From Puccinellia tenuiflora (Eukaryota > Streptophyta > Magnoliopsida > Poales > Poaceae): a stretch of DNA of 64,000 nt. This document shows, piece after piece, positions 31,942 through 43,083 of this stretch. The stretch covers positions 186,001-250,000 of the forward strand of contig QRDG01000808.1 in the NCBI GenBank assembly GCA_012064385.1, in the 5' to 3' direction. How positions within the stretch are numbered: the stretch's first letter is position 1; each line of letters begins with the position of its first letter. The notes beneath the pieces were generated by a model. It ran no database searches. It was not told the DNA's origin and saw nothing but the letters and a program-made list of their open reading frames with translations. Position numbers and translations under genes: made by a program.

Positions 31942-34692
31942 CTACTTAATTTTCGGCTTGACCTCAAGCCGATGGCATGTCGAACCGCCGGGATCCCACG
32001 GTACCTGCTTCAAGACTTCGTTGAGGTCGTGATGGAAGCCATAGTCGAGGCAGACCTTGATGAGGTTGAGGGAGCAGATGGCGTCGACATTCGTCGCTCT
32101 TGTAGCTTCTGCTTGTTTGCAACCCCCAAAAATATTGCCGTGTCCCTTGCTTCTTGCCTTGTGGCGCACAGAAAAATTATCTGTAGGTCTGGGCCTTGCA
32201 CATAACACGTACCAAGCAGCAACACCCAATCTGCTATGAGGAGCCATGAGAATCCCATAAGTACCTTTGTCAGGTGATTTTGCTGGTGGTAGTGAGGATG
32301 GAAGTACAGCCAGCTGAGGGAAGCAGGCGCAGGTTAGATGATATCCAGGGGCATGTAGGATCAACCCGTACACAAGCTTCACACAACATTTTTCAAAATA
32401 TTGCAAAAGAACATCAGCTCCAGGACCATAGTGCAGGAAACATCCAACAATGGTCGACCTCCAAGAACCTGAGTATGCAATATTCAGAGCAGGGTGTACA
32501 AGATAGACAACCAAATTCCGTGATGTTCCCCAAATAGATTTCTCATTCATTTGAGATTTGTCGGATAACATAACAGGCACCCTTGCAAAATGGCAATTGA
32601 CTGGAAGTGATGAGTAGGAAAACCAGGACTGCATGTTGACAATTTTGATTATAATCCACAGCCAGGAAAAAGCCGAAATAATTGCATTAGCTGCCTGAAC
32701 ACATGGAGTAATAGAACAGCATTTTGGAAGCCTCCGGGACACATCCTTCAAGCACCCATTCACACAAGGACTGCTCGTATCGATAACAGTGATGGGACTA
32801 TGAGAGAAAAAGAGTTTACCAAGTTGACGCAACAGTATCCTTCCCATAATCTCCAGGCCATGAGTCCCACCTCCTACAACTTCAATTGTGCGACACTCCA
32901 TAGTCTCTAGCCCTGGCGGAGGCCAATGCTGCAACTCAACGAATGACTCCATGCATCTATGTCTCAACTCAACCATCTCAGAGTTTGTTGCAGCTTCCGT
33001 AAACCAATAAAGTTTGTGCAGACCACCTTGTAAGTGCAACAGGATAAATCTATCTCCAGTTGTGCTCCACAGCATCTTCCACATGTGACAATGAGAATAA
33101 GAAGCTCGAAAATACAAATACAAATATTCTTCTGAGATCAGATTAGGAGAAACAAGAAATGACCAGAGAATTGCTTCATTATACATGACCACAAGGATCA
33201 ATAATCGTGATACCACTGCCATCACACTGTACCTCTCCATGAACTCCTGCTGAGTAGCACATGCAAGCAGAAAAGGGCCATTGAGTGGTGACCATTGCTC
33301 CATTGAGTGCACTGCTCCTAGTCTGCCCTTGCAGTTAACGAGTACCATCTGCCATTGGCAATTCCAAGCAACGGAGTGGAAACCTCCAGGATCCCATAGC
33401 TTCTCATGATGAAAACCATCGATCAGATTGCAGTCTTGCACATGCAGAGGACTTGGTTCTTTGGCAGCCAGGACCGGTTTTGTCCATGACAGCATGAATG
33501 ACGGCCAAGGCAGTTCATCTTCCCTGGCAACAGATTTGGTGCTCGCCACAATGAAAACCTTGACTGGGACAACCCCATGCGACACAGCCGTGTCTAGCTT
33601 GTATGCGGCGTCCAGCTGAACATCGGGGCGCGCAGAATCTGACACGATGGGTACTAGAGAGATGTGCTGGATGTCGTCCAACATCAAACTTGTCATTGAG
33701 TTAACAGTGCTCGTGGACGATGTTGCTGCTGCGGTCGAGGTGAGTGCCGACACCGATGAGGCAAACTTGTCAATCTCCAAACTGCCGTAGAGTGTCTCCT
33801 GAAGAACAAAAAATCCCTGATGTGGCCATCGAGTTTGGCATAACTCAAGACTAGCATATGGTAGGAATTGCAAGCACAATGCCAACGCATTCACAAAAGA
33901 AGGGGGCGGCCACACACGCTTCTCTTCCCATTGCAACAGCGGCAGGCAAACTGAATCAGCAGCAGTTTGGGGCAACTCACGGGAAAAGAACTGGCGAACG
34001 TGAGATGCAGGAAACTCACGAACTGCGATGACGTTCTGCACTAAGGAGATGTCCTTGTTCTGTACAGAATTGTCCTCCTCGGACTTGTCATAGTGCTCGG
34101 CCAAGGCCATGTCCGACTTGGCAGATGCCAGCACGTGGGCCAACGACTCGTTGTCGAGGCTGGGTTCCATCGTCAAGCACCTGGTGGGCGCCGAGATGTC
34201 CAGGGCGACGTCGAGTACCACAGAAGCTGTGACGCTTGCCGTGGCATCACTTGAACCATTATCTCTTCGTGGGCAATCTGTCGAGCAGGTGACGGGCACT
34301 GCGGAAGGAAGGTCAAGGTCGTGCGAGGCGGACGCTGCTTCCCCTGTGGTGGAGATGGAGGAAGACCCTCCCGGCATCTGGATGGAGGTGGACGACTCGG
34401 AGATGATGCTTGTTGTCGTGGTCGTGGGCGCAAGGTCAAGCTCCTTGAGGGGTTCCGCGCGCGTAGCCTGTAGCGCTGCTGCGACGGCGGCCGACACATC
34501 GGCTGCCACCTGCGCCGCGATGGCCGGGAGGAGGGCGGTGAACTCGGCCTGACGCTGCGCCGTCTTCTCCGCCAACTCAGCACGGCGTCGTGCTCGCTTG
34601 CGCTCCCACTCGGCGAGAGGTCGCTGCTGCGGGTACTCCACCGACGCGCATGCTCGATCTCCGCGACTAGCCCAAGCTGATCCGCCCAACAT
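31942..34692 (-). CDS. Uninterrupted 916-codon frame of unknown function in the pol-less LTR element
   Basis: Starts at the ATG at 34,692 and ends at a TAG (31,942-31,944) that overlaps the purine tract before the LTR. Residues about 25-75 form a charged then Ala-rich helix (EWERKRARRRAELAEKTAQ) that could be a coiled coil. Residues 85-200 are Ser/Thr-rich and low in complexity. The remainder is mixed alpha/beta-like with many Trp, Cys and His. WDPGGF recurs near the middle and WDPGGS near the C-terminus. I recognise no gag knuckle, DTG protease, YxDD or DDE signature. The frame is fully open, although the surrounding DNA is littered with broken frames. It could be a highly diverged gag or a captured host sequence. 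Confidence 0.8.
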   Translation of the reverse strand: MLGGSAWASRGDRACASVEYPQQRPLAEWERKRARRRAELAEKTAQRQAEFTALLPAIAAQVAADVSAAVAAALQATRAEPLKELDLAPTTTTTSIISESSTSIQMPGGSSSISTTGEAASASHDLDLPSAVPVTCSTDCPRRDNGSSDATASVTASVVLDVALDISAPTRCLTMEPSLDNESLAHVLASAKSDMALAEHYDKSEEDNSVQNKDISLVQNVIAVREFPASHVRQFFSRELPQTAADSVCLPLLQWEEKRVWPPPSFVNALALCLQFLPYASLELCQTRWPHQGFFVLQETLYGSLEIDKFASSVSALTSTAAATSSTSTVNSMTSLMLDDIQHISLVPIVSDSARPDVQLDAAYKLDTAVSHGVVPVKVFIVASTKSVAREDELPWPSFMLSWTKPVLAAKEPSPLHVQDCNLIDGFHHEKLWDPGGFHSVAWNCQWQMVLVNCKGRLGAVHSMEQWSPLNGPFLLACATQQEFMERYSVMAVVSRLLILVVMYNEAILWSFLVSPNLISEEYLYLYFRASYSHCHMWKMLWSTTGDRFILLHLQGGLHKLYWFTEAATNSEMVELRHRCMESFVELQHWPPPGLETMECRTIEVVGGGTHGLEIMGRILLRQLGKLFFSHSPITVIDTSSPCVNGCLKDVSRRLPKCCSITPCVQAANAIISAFSWLWIIIKIVNMQSWFSYSSLPVNCHFARVPVMLSDKSQMNEKSIWGTSRNLVVYLVHPALNIAYSGSWRSTIVGCFLHYGPGADVLLQYFEKCCVKLVYGLILHAPGYHLTCACFPQLAVLPSSLPPAKSPDKGTYGILMAPHSRLGVAAWYVLCARPRPTDNFSVRHKARSKGHGNIFGGCKQAEATRATNVDAICSLNLIKVCLDYGFHHDLNEVLKQVPWDPGGSTCHRLEVKPKIK

Positions 34693-34819
34693 GATTGAAT
34701 AGGCCGGATCGAAGCCTTTGGTGTAGAATTTGGTGGCTCGAATTTGGGGATTGTGGGGAAAAATTTGGTTGACTTTTGGAGATTTTGCGTGGAGGAATCG
34801 ACCGGCTCTGATACCAAAA

Positions 34820-35105
34820 TGTTAGCCACACACTAGTATCACAGCTCGATTTGATCAACAAAGGGATTACAAGCTGTGGATTCATGAGTTCTAGAGATTA
34901 CAGATGAAGAGGAAGAGGAACACGAGAAGAAGATGAAGATAGAAGCGAGGAGGCCGAAGCCGTCCTGATCCAAGCCCCGTCGTCCGTCGATGAACCTCAC
35001 GTATATGTAGCTGCAGGCTCCTGTGGCTTCCTCGAAGCCCAGGCCCAGTAGAGGCACAGCCCACGGTCCAGCCCATGATGATAATAGGGGAGGACGTCGC
35101 TAACA
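34820..35105 (-). repeat. 5' LTR of the pol-less LTR element with primer-binding site
   Basis: 286 bp. The primer-binding site TGGTATCAGAGCC lies just inside, at about 34,804-34,816 on minus. Confidence 0.92.
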
Positions 35106-35259
35106 ATAGTGCTGTCAAAACTCAAGATAAACCACAATGATGTCATAAATTAGGATTTATGGGGTCAATTATGAGTATTCATGGCTGCGGTTTTGTTGTT
35201 CACAATCTTTTTGTGTTGTGGCCTGACGATCACACAGTTTATGTGCAGCTCCGCCACTG

Positions 35260-35590
35260 ACTGGCATACACACTTTCAAATCTCCAAAACATAAGTTTTA
35301 TTTTTATTTTTGTGTAGTCCATAATAATTAAAATAATTTTACATGCTTGTAGTGTATCATTGACTACACCCAACGTGCAAATATATTTTTAATTTAAAAA
35401 ATAAAAGAATCACGGGAGCTCGAGCTCGAGAGCCAAAAATGAAAACGAGAAAAATAACATTTGGAGACCGGCCTAGGAAAAATGACGAAAATAACCACAA
35501 AATGAAAAGAATTCATAAAATAAACGTCCGGCGAAACTGTTTCACAAAATAACCCTTTCGGGTAGCGCTTAGGCGTTATGGTATACTATG
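35260..35590. other. AT-rich non-coding stretch
   Basis: No gene. The GAGCTCGAGCTC palindrome at about 35,418-35,430 is the only noticeable structure. Confidence 0.4.
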
Positions 35591-36647
35591 TGAAAGGACA
35601 TCTCTTGCTTAAGTAAGTTTTGTGTGTTTGATAACAACATGAGTGACATCTCATTGTGTGCTAAGTGTGATAGGTACATTTAACAAGTCAAGACGGAAGA
35701 GAATAATCCAAAAAGGGATAAGACAAGCGAAGATGGAGCAAGTAAATCCTGTGATTTGTTGGGCCGGAATTCATCCGGATTGGTCCGGAATATTCCGGAT
35801 GGTCCGGAATAATCCGGACTCAGTCCGAACAAATTCCGAGGTGACCTCAAAATGGTTCTGTTAGGGTTTCGGATTTCATCCGGAATGGTCCGGAAAATTC
35901 CGGACGATCCAGAATGGATCCGGATTATTCCGGATCTATTCCGGATGGTCCGGACTGGATCCGGAGTATTCCGGGTGATTCCGGACGACCAGTTTCGGGC
36001 TGAAACGGCTAGTTTTTGGAGGACCTATATAAGGGCATCTCTTCTTCCTCAAGAGGTACCACGACCAAAAGAAGAACACCTCCATTGTTTGAAAGCTTCA
36101 AATCAATAGATCTCCCTCTCTAGCCACTCAATCACTTAGCCCTTTGGGGATTTGAGAGAGGAGACCTAGATCTACACTTCCACCAAACCGATTTGATTTC
36201 CCCCTTGATTTGTGAGAGGGGGCTTGCTACTCTTGGTGTTCATTGGAACCCTAAGATGTTGTGGTCCTTCGGAGCTTTGGGAGCTACGAAGACATTGCCG
36301 GGAGCCACCAATTGAGTTGTGGTGTGTGCCCCGGCCTTGGGCATCGAGTCTTGGCGGCTCGGTGTATTTGGTGAAGACCCTCCAACTTGTGGAGTGTGCC
36401 TCATCCTTGTAAAGGTTCTAGTTGTCAACCTCAACGGCAACATAGTGACAAGTGCCTCGCCACATCGGTGGTAAGACACAACGGAGATACGGTGTGCCAT
36501 ATCAAGGCTACTCGGTGTTTCACTTTGGTGAACACCGCGCCGCTCCAACGGAGATTAGCTTCCATTGGGAAGTGAACTTCGGGATAAATCTCTGCGTCAA
36601 CTTGTTGGTTATTCCTCAACTTTCCTTTAGTTGTTGCTACTATCTTA

Positions 36648-36650
<3 letters not shown>
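35591..36650 (+). repeat. LTR fragment of a large copia-like family, cut at a (TA)n array
   Basis: Begins TGAAAGGACATCTC and resembles in layout the solo LTR at 59,401: a TATATAAGGG-type TATA box (about 36,026), a leader with the 'cttgctactcttgg' block and a 'gggataaatct' block near the end. It lacks its 3' end because the sequence passes into (TA)n at about 36,650. It also contains a dense cluster of TCCGGA palindromes at about 35,770-35,990. Length and TG start support an LTR; no partner or target duplication was found. Confidence 0.6.

Positions 36651-36734
<84 letters not shown>
36651..36734. repeat. (TA)n microsatellite, left flank of the large DNA transposon
   Basis: About 42 uninterrupted AT dinucleotides. 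Confidence 0.98.
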
Positions 36735-36736
<2 letters not shown>

Positions 36737-36920
36737 CTAAACAGGAATCTGCCTTAAGAGATTCCTATTTAGCTTAAGTAGGAACTATACCATATTAGGG
36801 AAGGAACCGGTACCAACTCAACAACCCGACCCAGCACCGTCCCGACCAAATAAATGTGAACCTTCCGACCCTCGATCCCACCCCGCCTCCTTCCCTCGAT
36901 CCCACCCCGCCTCCTTCCCT

Positions 36921-37330
36921 CGATCCCTCCCCCGCCTCCTTCTTCGTGTCCGGCGCCGGCGAGTGAGCGGCGGCCGCGGCCGACGCGAGGGAGCCGGCGA
37001 CGGAAACGGCGTTCGACACCGATCCCCCAGCACCTTCTTCTCCCCCGGCGCGGCCGAGCGAGCGACGGCGGCAGCCGGCGCGAGGGCGGCCGCCGCGGAA
37101 GCGTCCACACACCCCCGATCCCTCCCCCGCCTCCTTCTTCGTGTCCGGCGCCGGCGAGTGAGCGGCGGCCGCGGCCGACGCGAGGGAGCCGGCGACGGAA
37201 ACGGCGTTCGACACCGATCCCCCAGCACCTTCTTCTCCCTCGTCGCGGCCGAGCGAGCGACGGCGGCAGCCGGCGCGAGGGAGGCCGCCGCGGAAGCGTC
37301 CACACACCACACGATCCCTCCCCTGCCTCC
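36921..37330 (+). repeat. GC-rich tandem repeat (about 195-bp unit, 2.1 copies) before the transposase gene
   Basis: A unit starting CGATCCCTCCCCCGCCTCC begins at 36,921 and 37,116, and a third partial copy at 37,312 runs into the start codon at 37,362. The two full copies are nearly identical. The block is CpG-rich, in contrast to the AT-rich rest of the element, and probably forms the promoter and leader of the transposase gene. Open frames on both strands here are by-products of the base composition. Confidence 0.85.
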
Positions 37331-37361
37331 TTCCCTGTAATCCGGCGCCGGCGGCTGAACG

Positions 37362-40300
37362 ATGAAGCGGACCACCGTGACGAATCTACAGGTTCAATCT
37401 CTCGTCATGTTTGATTTACATTGTACAAACATGAACTATTGTTAGTACTGAAGCATGAACCTGCAATGAACTGTTGTTTTTTGCTGAGTAGTTGGATGAT
37501 AAAAGGTTTGAACAGTGATTATTAAAAACAAATACAGCTGTAGGGTTGAGGTTCACACTCTATAGTTTTGAAGGTTCATCTGTTTGAAATTTAATTTTAG
37601 ACATGTATATCCTGAGAAAGAACAAAAAGAAAGTTCACAGGATCTAGGTTGAAGGTTCACATTCTATAGATTTGAAGTTCATTTGTTGAAAATTATTTCA
37701 CATGCAGTGATCTTATGAAGGTTCACAAAAACGTGTGCTAAAGGTTCAGTTGGAATAAAAGTACAGTTTACTTAATTTAATGTGTGTCTCTAACATAATG
37801 AACTCTCCTTTTTCTGTTGGGTTGCAGGTTGATCATGTGGGTTCAACTAAACGTGCGAAGATCACTCGTGAGCAAGCTGACGAACAGGAACTGGTATGCT
37901 GGTCAGGACCGATTCCATCGCCTCAGTCAGCAGTTAGGCGTGATTGTCCAATAAAGGTTACTGAACCTGGGATACGTCTTCCCAGGCGAGGTATTCGTGG
38001 AGGTGTGTCAAGAGAGAAATGTAGCAGTGCAACAGATGAAGTCCAGCATGAAAGCATGGACCATGAAGCACACCAACAGTCACATGACAGTGAGGTTGTT
38101 GCCTCTGCAGGTAATGGGGAAGAGCAGTTCAGAAAATTTGATGAGCCAGTTCACATACAGATATTCCAGTCGTCCGACGGGCAGGAACAAGAGGATGTAA
38201 TATGTTGGTCTGAACCACCGAAGGATCCTCCCTCACCAATACAGCGTGATAAACCCATTGTTGTTACAGAACCAGCATACCGCCTGCCACGCAGATTGAT
38301 GCAAAATTTGAACAATGGGAATTCCACAGACAGTACAGAGGAAAGTCCACTAGACTCTAACAACCGGAGTGCGAGCGCAGAAGGATCAAGCGGTGTTGAT
38401 ATCCCAGGTATTAATAAACGCAAGTCCAGAGATGAGCAGTCCACTTTTGAAGCTTCTAAAGTTCAGAAGAATGCAACAGGTAATAGTAACAGGCCCAAGC
38501 AATCACACACTGCATCGGCACACAAGTCCACTGCTGACACTCACATACCTCCAAGAGATCCATTGCTTCATGTTCCAATAGTGACTCCTCCTTGTCCAAT
38601 CAACCCTGACCAAAGGCAGACGCCTGAAAATCTTCGATCGTACACCCACGTAAGCAATCTTAACAAATTGTTCAATTTACTTTGCAGTCTGCCATTTCTG
38701 TTCCGTGCAATAAACAACAAATGTTGTAAAAAATGCAGGCACCAGAGCTCCCTACCCATCTCATACCCTCAATTGGTCAGCATTTCAGAACATTGGACGA
38801 AGCGTATGAATTTTACAACACATACGCGAGGCATACTGGCTTTGGGATTAAGAAGAACCAAAACAATAAGTATAGACGATACCTGCGATGTGTCCGAGAA
38901 GGCAAGCACGAGACAAATGTTGCTGCTGGTGCACGGCAACGCGAAAGGGCAAGCAAGAAGACTGGTTGCAAAGCATGCATGGGCTTAAAAGAAAAAGAAG
39001 ATGGTACCTGTGTTGTGAAAAGTGTGGTGTTTGATCACAACCACAAACTTCTGCTTAGTCCAGCAATGCTAGTCTTCCTGCATTCACACAAGAGAATTGA
39101 CTCAAATCTGAAAGAGTATATAAAGGACCTCCAGTTTAGCAATGTCAAGCATGTGCAGATCATGGGGATCCTTTCCAGGCTGTGTGGTGACAGAGGCAAA
39201 ATAGGATGCAATGAAAGGGATATATTGAACATGTAAGTAATCATTTAAGTTTTTGTTGCATCATCATGATAAAACACACTTTTACTAAAATTTGTTGCAA
39301 TGATAACAAAAAAAATGCAGAAAAGCTGAAAATACACGGAAGGAGGCTGCAGACCCTGTCAAAAAAATGTTCAGGTTCTTCCACGACATGAAAGCTCAAA
39401 ATAGCAATTTCTACTTTGATGTGCACATCGATGAGCATAAAACAATAAAAAATATATTCTGGTCGAACGCAAGCTGCAGGGCTGCATATGCAGACTTTGG
39501 AGACTGCATAACATTTGATACAACATACAAATCAAATAAATACCATATGCCTCTAGCAGTGTTTGTGGGTGTCAATAATCACTTGCAATCGACTATTTTC
39601 GGTGTGGCACTGATGGGTGATGAAACTGAAGAATCATTCAAATGGGTGTTCAGCACATTCCTTAGATGCATGCGAGGGAAGCAGCCCATCTGCATACTGA
39701 CAGGTATGTCAAGTGTAATTTTTTGAAAGTTCAGACATCTTGCTTAGGCAGTTCACAAGTCCTCTAAAATATATTTTTTATGTTTTGTGAAAAATGCAGA
39801 CCAGTGTCCATCTATGGCAAAGGCAATACCTAAAATCTTCAAGCGTACTCTGCATAAGAATTGTAGATGGCACATCACAAGGAAGCATAAAGACCCTTTA
39901 GCGAAGCTTTACAAGGTGTTCCCTGACCTAAAAGAAAAACTACATGCGGTAATTAACCATCCACTAATGCCAGCTGAGTTTGAAGAAGCCTGGCATGACC
40001 TTGTAGCAACGTACAATCTGAGGGATGTTAACGTCATGTTGAACCTGTGGAATGAACGGAAAAGTTGGGTGTCAGCATATTGGAAGGATGTTTTCTGTGC
40101 ACGCATGACGTCAACACAGAGAAGTGAGAGCATGAACTTTGTGCTGAAACGGGGATTTGTAAAAGAACAGGATGATCTACACATCTTTGTGCAACAAGTG
40201 AATAATTGCATCCAGGCAAGGCATGAAGCAGAAAATGCTGAGACAAATGCATCGACGGTACGTCACCTAACTTTTTTTAATATGACAAATCATAAGCACA

Positions 40301-42067
40301 AAAATATAGAAGACTTCACACAAAAAAATCAGAAAATAAAAAAATAAAGTTCAGAATTCAAGAAATAAAAGTTCACTCTGCTAGAAAAAACTTTATAGTG
40401 TACTGACTTTTGCCCACTGGTGAATAACCATGCAGGGTGATTACAAGCCATTGACCCGCTATGGTTTCGAGGCTCAAGCAATGGAGCACTACACTAGAGC
40501 AGTGTATGCGGTGTTCCGGGAACGCCAATTTGAGAGCACGGGTTTCCGCATAAAAACAAGTCCAGGGAATGCAAAAGAGTTCTATGTGCATCACTATAAC
40601 CAAAGTAGAAAGTTTGCCTGGTCAAGGCATGAGTTCCGTGTGTGGGCTGACGTAGATGAAGGGAAGTATGAGTGTGAGTGCAAACTTTGGGAACATACAG
40701 GTACACATTTTTCCTTGTAATCCCTCCATCACTAGAACACAACAAAAAATATTAAAATAATGGCATTGAAATTCTCAAAAAAAATGATGTTTCTTTTTGC
40801 AGGATTGTTCTGCCACCACGTAATCGCTGTTTTCGAGCACCTAAGAGTGGACGAGATTCCAACAAAGTACATATTGAAGAGATATACAAAAAATGCTGTG
40901 ACAGATCCAACTTTCAACCGCCGGGACTACATCACAACAGCATCAGATGGGATGTCTATTGAATACAGGCGGACGTTGCTGTACAACGAAGCAATGAAAA
41001 CAGTCAACAAAGGTCTCTCCTCTGACCACATGTTTGACAGAGCCATGTCCGCTTTCAAAGAAGTAAATTCACGCTTGGATGATGATGAAAATGACATGAC
41101 CAATCACAGCAGCTGCCCACCAGATGCTTTTGAACCTGAACAGCCATTAGAGCCTGTTGATATTCATGATGATGCAAGGAGTGATGCTTATGCTGACATA
41201 CAGCCACCTCCAGTGGCTAAAACAAAAGGCAGTAGGACCAAAGAGAAAGAAGAAGCTCCTAAACAATCACGTCCCCGCCCAGAACCAGAGCTCGATGAAA
41301 ATGGGAAACCCAAGGGTCAAAGATTGTGCAGCAACTGCAATAAAATTAAAGGGCACAATGCAAGAACATGCCGCAAGAGGGAGATGGCACAGCGGCTGCT
41401 GGAAGCACATACTAGGTTGTATGGTGATCCTGGCTCCAAGGAGAATGTTAAGGTATGCATCAAGAATCTCATTGCAAAACAGCAAGTACCGGAGGCTGAA
41501 GGAGAGGAAGTGCTAGATACCGATGAAGAGGAAGATTACGAAGATGAGACAGATGAAGATGAAGAAGAAGAGCAAGATGACAACGAAGATGAAGGAGAAG
41601 ACTATGAAAAAAATGACACAGGGACACATACAGACACCGATGAGGGACACGAAAATCACCAGCCACCAGAAGCAGCTACAGATATGTCCACAGAGCTCAT
41701 CAATGAAAAAATGAAGCACATGCACAGGATTTGTAGCACATGTGGTTTGAGGGAGAACCACAACGCGAGAACATGCCCACGGAAGAAAGAAATTATGGAA
41801 AAGAAGCTGGCTACTTCTCAGAAGAGCGGCGACACTGAGAAAATGATGCCTCTAGGCAAACGGATATGCAGTAATTGTGGACTCATTAGAGGACACAATA
41901 AAAGAACTTGCATGCGTTTGCAGATCGAGGAACAAATAAGACAGCAAGCTATGAAGGAGCTAACACCGCCAAGAGCTCTTACACAGAAAGCCGTATTAAA
42001 AAAAAAGAACGAAGAGGTCACACCGCTGAAGCTGCAGATAAGAAGAAGCAACAGGAATCGAGGCTAG
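37362..42067 (+). CDS. FAR1/MULE-type transposase, seven exons, 1,238 residues
   Basis: Exons 37,362-37,391, 37,828-38,649, 38,739-39,232, 39,321-39,703, 39,800-40,257, 40,436-40,700 and 40,803-42,067 join in phase through GT...AG introns. Residues 33-64 and 134-166 are two copies of a module with CWS, RD-PI, VTEP and RLPRR blocks. A FAR1-type zinc-binding DNA-binding domain follows (about 300-395; AYEFYNTYARHTGFG, the Cys pair in GCKAC, DHNH). The MULE catalytic core has Asp515 (FDTTYKSNKY), Asp577 (LTDQCPSM) and Glu686 (TSTQRSESMN). A SWIM finger uses Cys809, Cys811, Cys821 and His823. The tail has three CCHC knuckles (about 41,326, 41,731 and 41,868) separated by a long Asp/Glu stretch. 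It should cut and join the element's ends in the nucleus. The frame is intact; the short first exon is the least certain part. Confidence 0.92.
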
Positions 42068-43083
42068 CTAGGAAAATATAGGTACATTAGTAGAATAAAA
42101 AACATGTAAAAAACAGCAAATTTCCCTTTGTTTCATTGATACTTGCTTTTGTTTCATTAGTACAATGATACATAGAATGGAAAAAGGATTGTGTTAAAAA
42201 AGCAAAGGGAAAACTATGAATAATACAGTTCAGGATCCTAAAAAACAAGGTTCACTGCTTATCTTATGTAAGGTTCACTTATTCTCTAAAAAAAGCAAAA
42301 CTGCAAAGAAACTATGGAATAAGGTTGAGAATCCTGATGAAAAATCAAGGTTCACTTTATTCTCTGAAAAAATAATGTTCACAACTTCAGAAAAAAAAAA
42401 GTTCACTTCTACTCTGTAAAAAGTAAAACAGCAAAGAATCTATGAAAAAAAAAAGGTTCACATCTTCTCTTACAGAAGGTTCACTTCCTATATGAACAAA
42501 GCAAACTGCAAAACAAATTATGGAATAAGGTTCAGAATCCTGACGAAAAATCAAGGTTCACTTCTTATGTGCAATAAGGTTCACTAGTTGTTCTGAAAAA
42601 AACTGTTCACTTTTATTTCTGAAAAAAAAAGTGAAACTGCAAAAGAAGACTATGAAAAAAAGGTTCACAATCCTGGTGAAGCAAGGTTCACTACTTCTCT
42701 TATATAAGGTTCACTTCTTCTTTTAAAATTAATGTTCACTACCTGTATGAACAATAGCATAAAACAGCAGGAAGTTCACATGGCATGTAAAAAAAGGTTC
42801 ACTCCTTCTCTAAAAAAGTAAAAATAGAAAAATTGAAGTTCAAAAATTTGTTCACATGACACAGATGGACTTCACATATTGGGAGAATCAATCATAACTG
42901 AGATTATTCAATGAAAAAGTTCACAGAGATGATATGTGTCAGTTCACATGTCCAAACATGAATGCTCACAGAGATATTGTGTGAATGTGTGGGGGAGGGA
43001 GGGGGTACAATCAGCAAAGCTGAACATTAAAACTTATAACACAAATTAAATTGATGGTCCTTGGATTCCTGTAACAGCAACTC
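42068..43083 (+). repeat. Array of GGTTCAC motifs between the two convergent genes
   Basis: By hand count about 19 copies of (G/A/T)GTTCAC occur at 42,240-42,960, all in the plus orientation, most preceded by AA or AAA (AAGGTTCAC). Spacing is irregular (20-70 bases). The AT-rich background lacks a coding frame. The two genes' 3' ends face each other across this segment. Confidence 0.85.

Larger units (their letters stand above)
31655..35105 (-). mobile_element. LTR retrotransposon without pol, minus strand, target duplication ATAGT
   Basis: LTRs at 34,820-35,105 (5' in the element's direction) and 31,655-31,934 begin TGTTAGCGACGTC and end with TAACA. ATAGT flanks both sides (31,650-31,654; 35,106-35,110). 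Read on minus, the 5' LTR is followed by GGTATCAGAGCC, an initiator tRNA-Met type primer-binding site, and the 3' LTR is preceded by a purine tract (GTAGGGGGGAA). Almost the whole 2.9-kb interior is one 916-codon frame without reverse transcriptase, integrase or protease signatures. It must be mobilised in trans, probably by a copia-type element judging from the primer site. Confidence 0.93.
31626..35259. mobile_element. Small CAGTGGCGGAG-type MITE split by an LTR retrotransposon
   Basis: CAGTGGCGGAGCTG (31,626-31,639) and its exact inverse CAGCTCCGCCACTG (35,246-35,259) bound about 180 bases of MITE sequence once the LTR element between them (31,655-35,105) and one ATAGT copy are removed. 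Such ends are common in grass hAT-like MITEs. An 8-bp target duplication is not clear (ACTGAGTA versus ACTGGCAT), so the class is uncertain. Confidence 0.6.

Noticed and set aside
34173..34829. 218-codon frame overlapping the 916-codon frame on the same strand
   Set aside because: Alternative frame of the GC-rich 5' part; the long frame covers the element's whole interior, so this is a shadow.
36769..37375. Several long Arg/Gly/Ala-rich frames on both strands
   Set aside because: They lie in the CpG-rich tandem repeat and have no start or splice support; by-products of composition.
42240..42960. Possible CRISPR-like array of short repeats
   Set aside because: Repeats are 7-9 bases with irregular spacing and no conserved long repeat or cas genes; plant transposon context.
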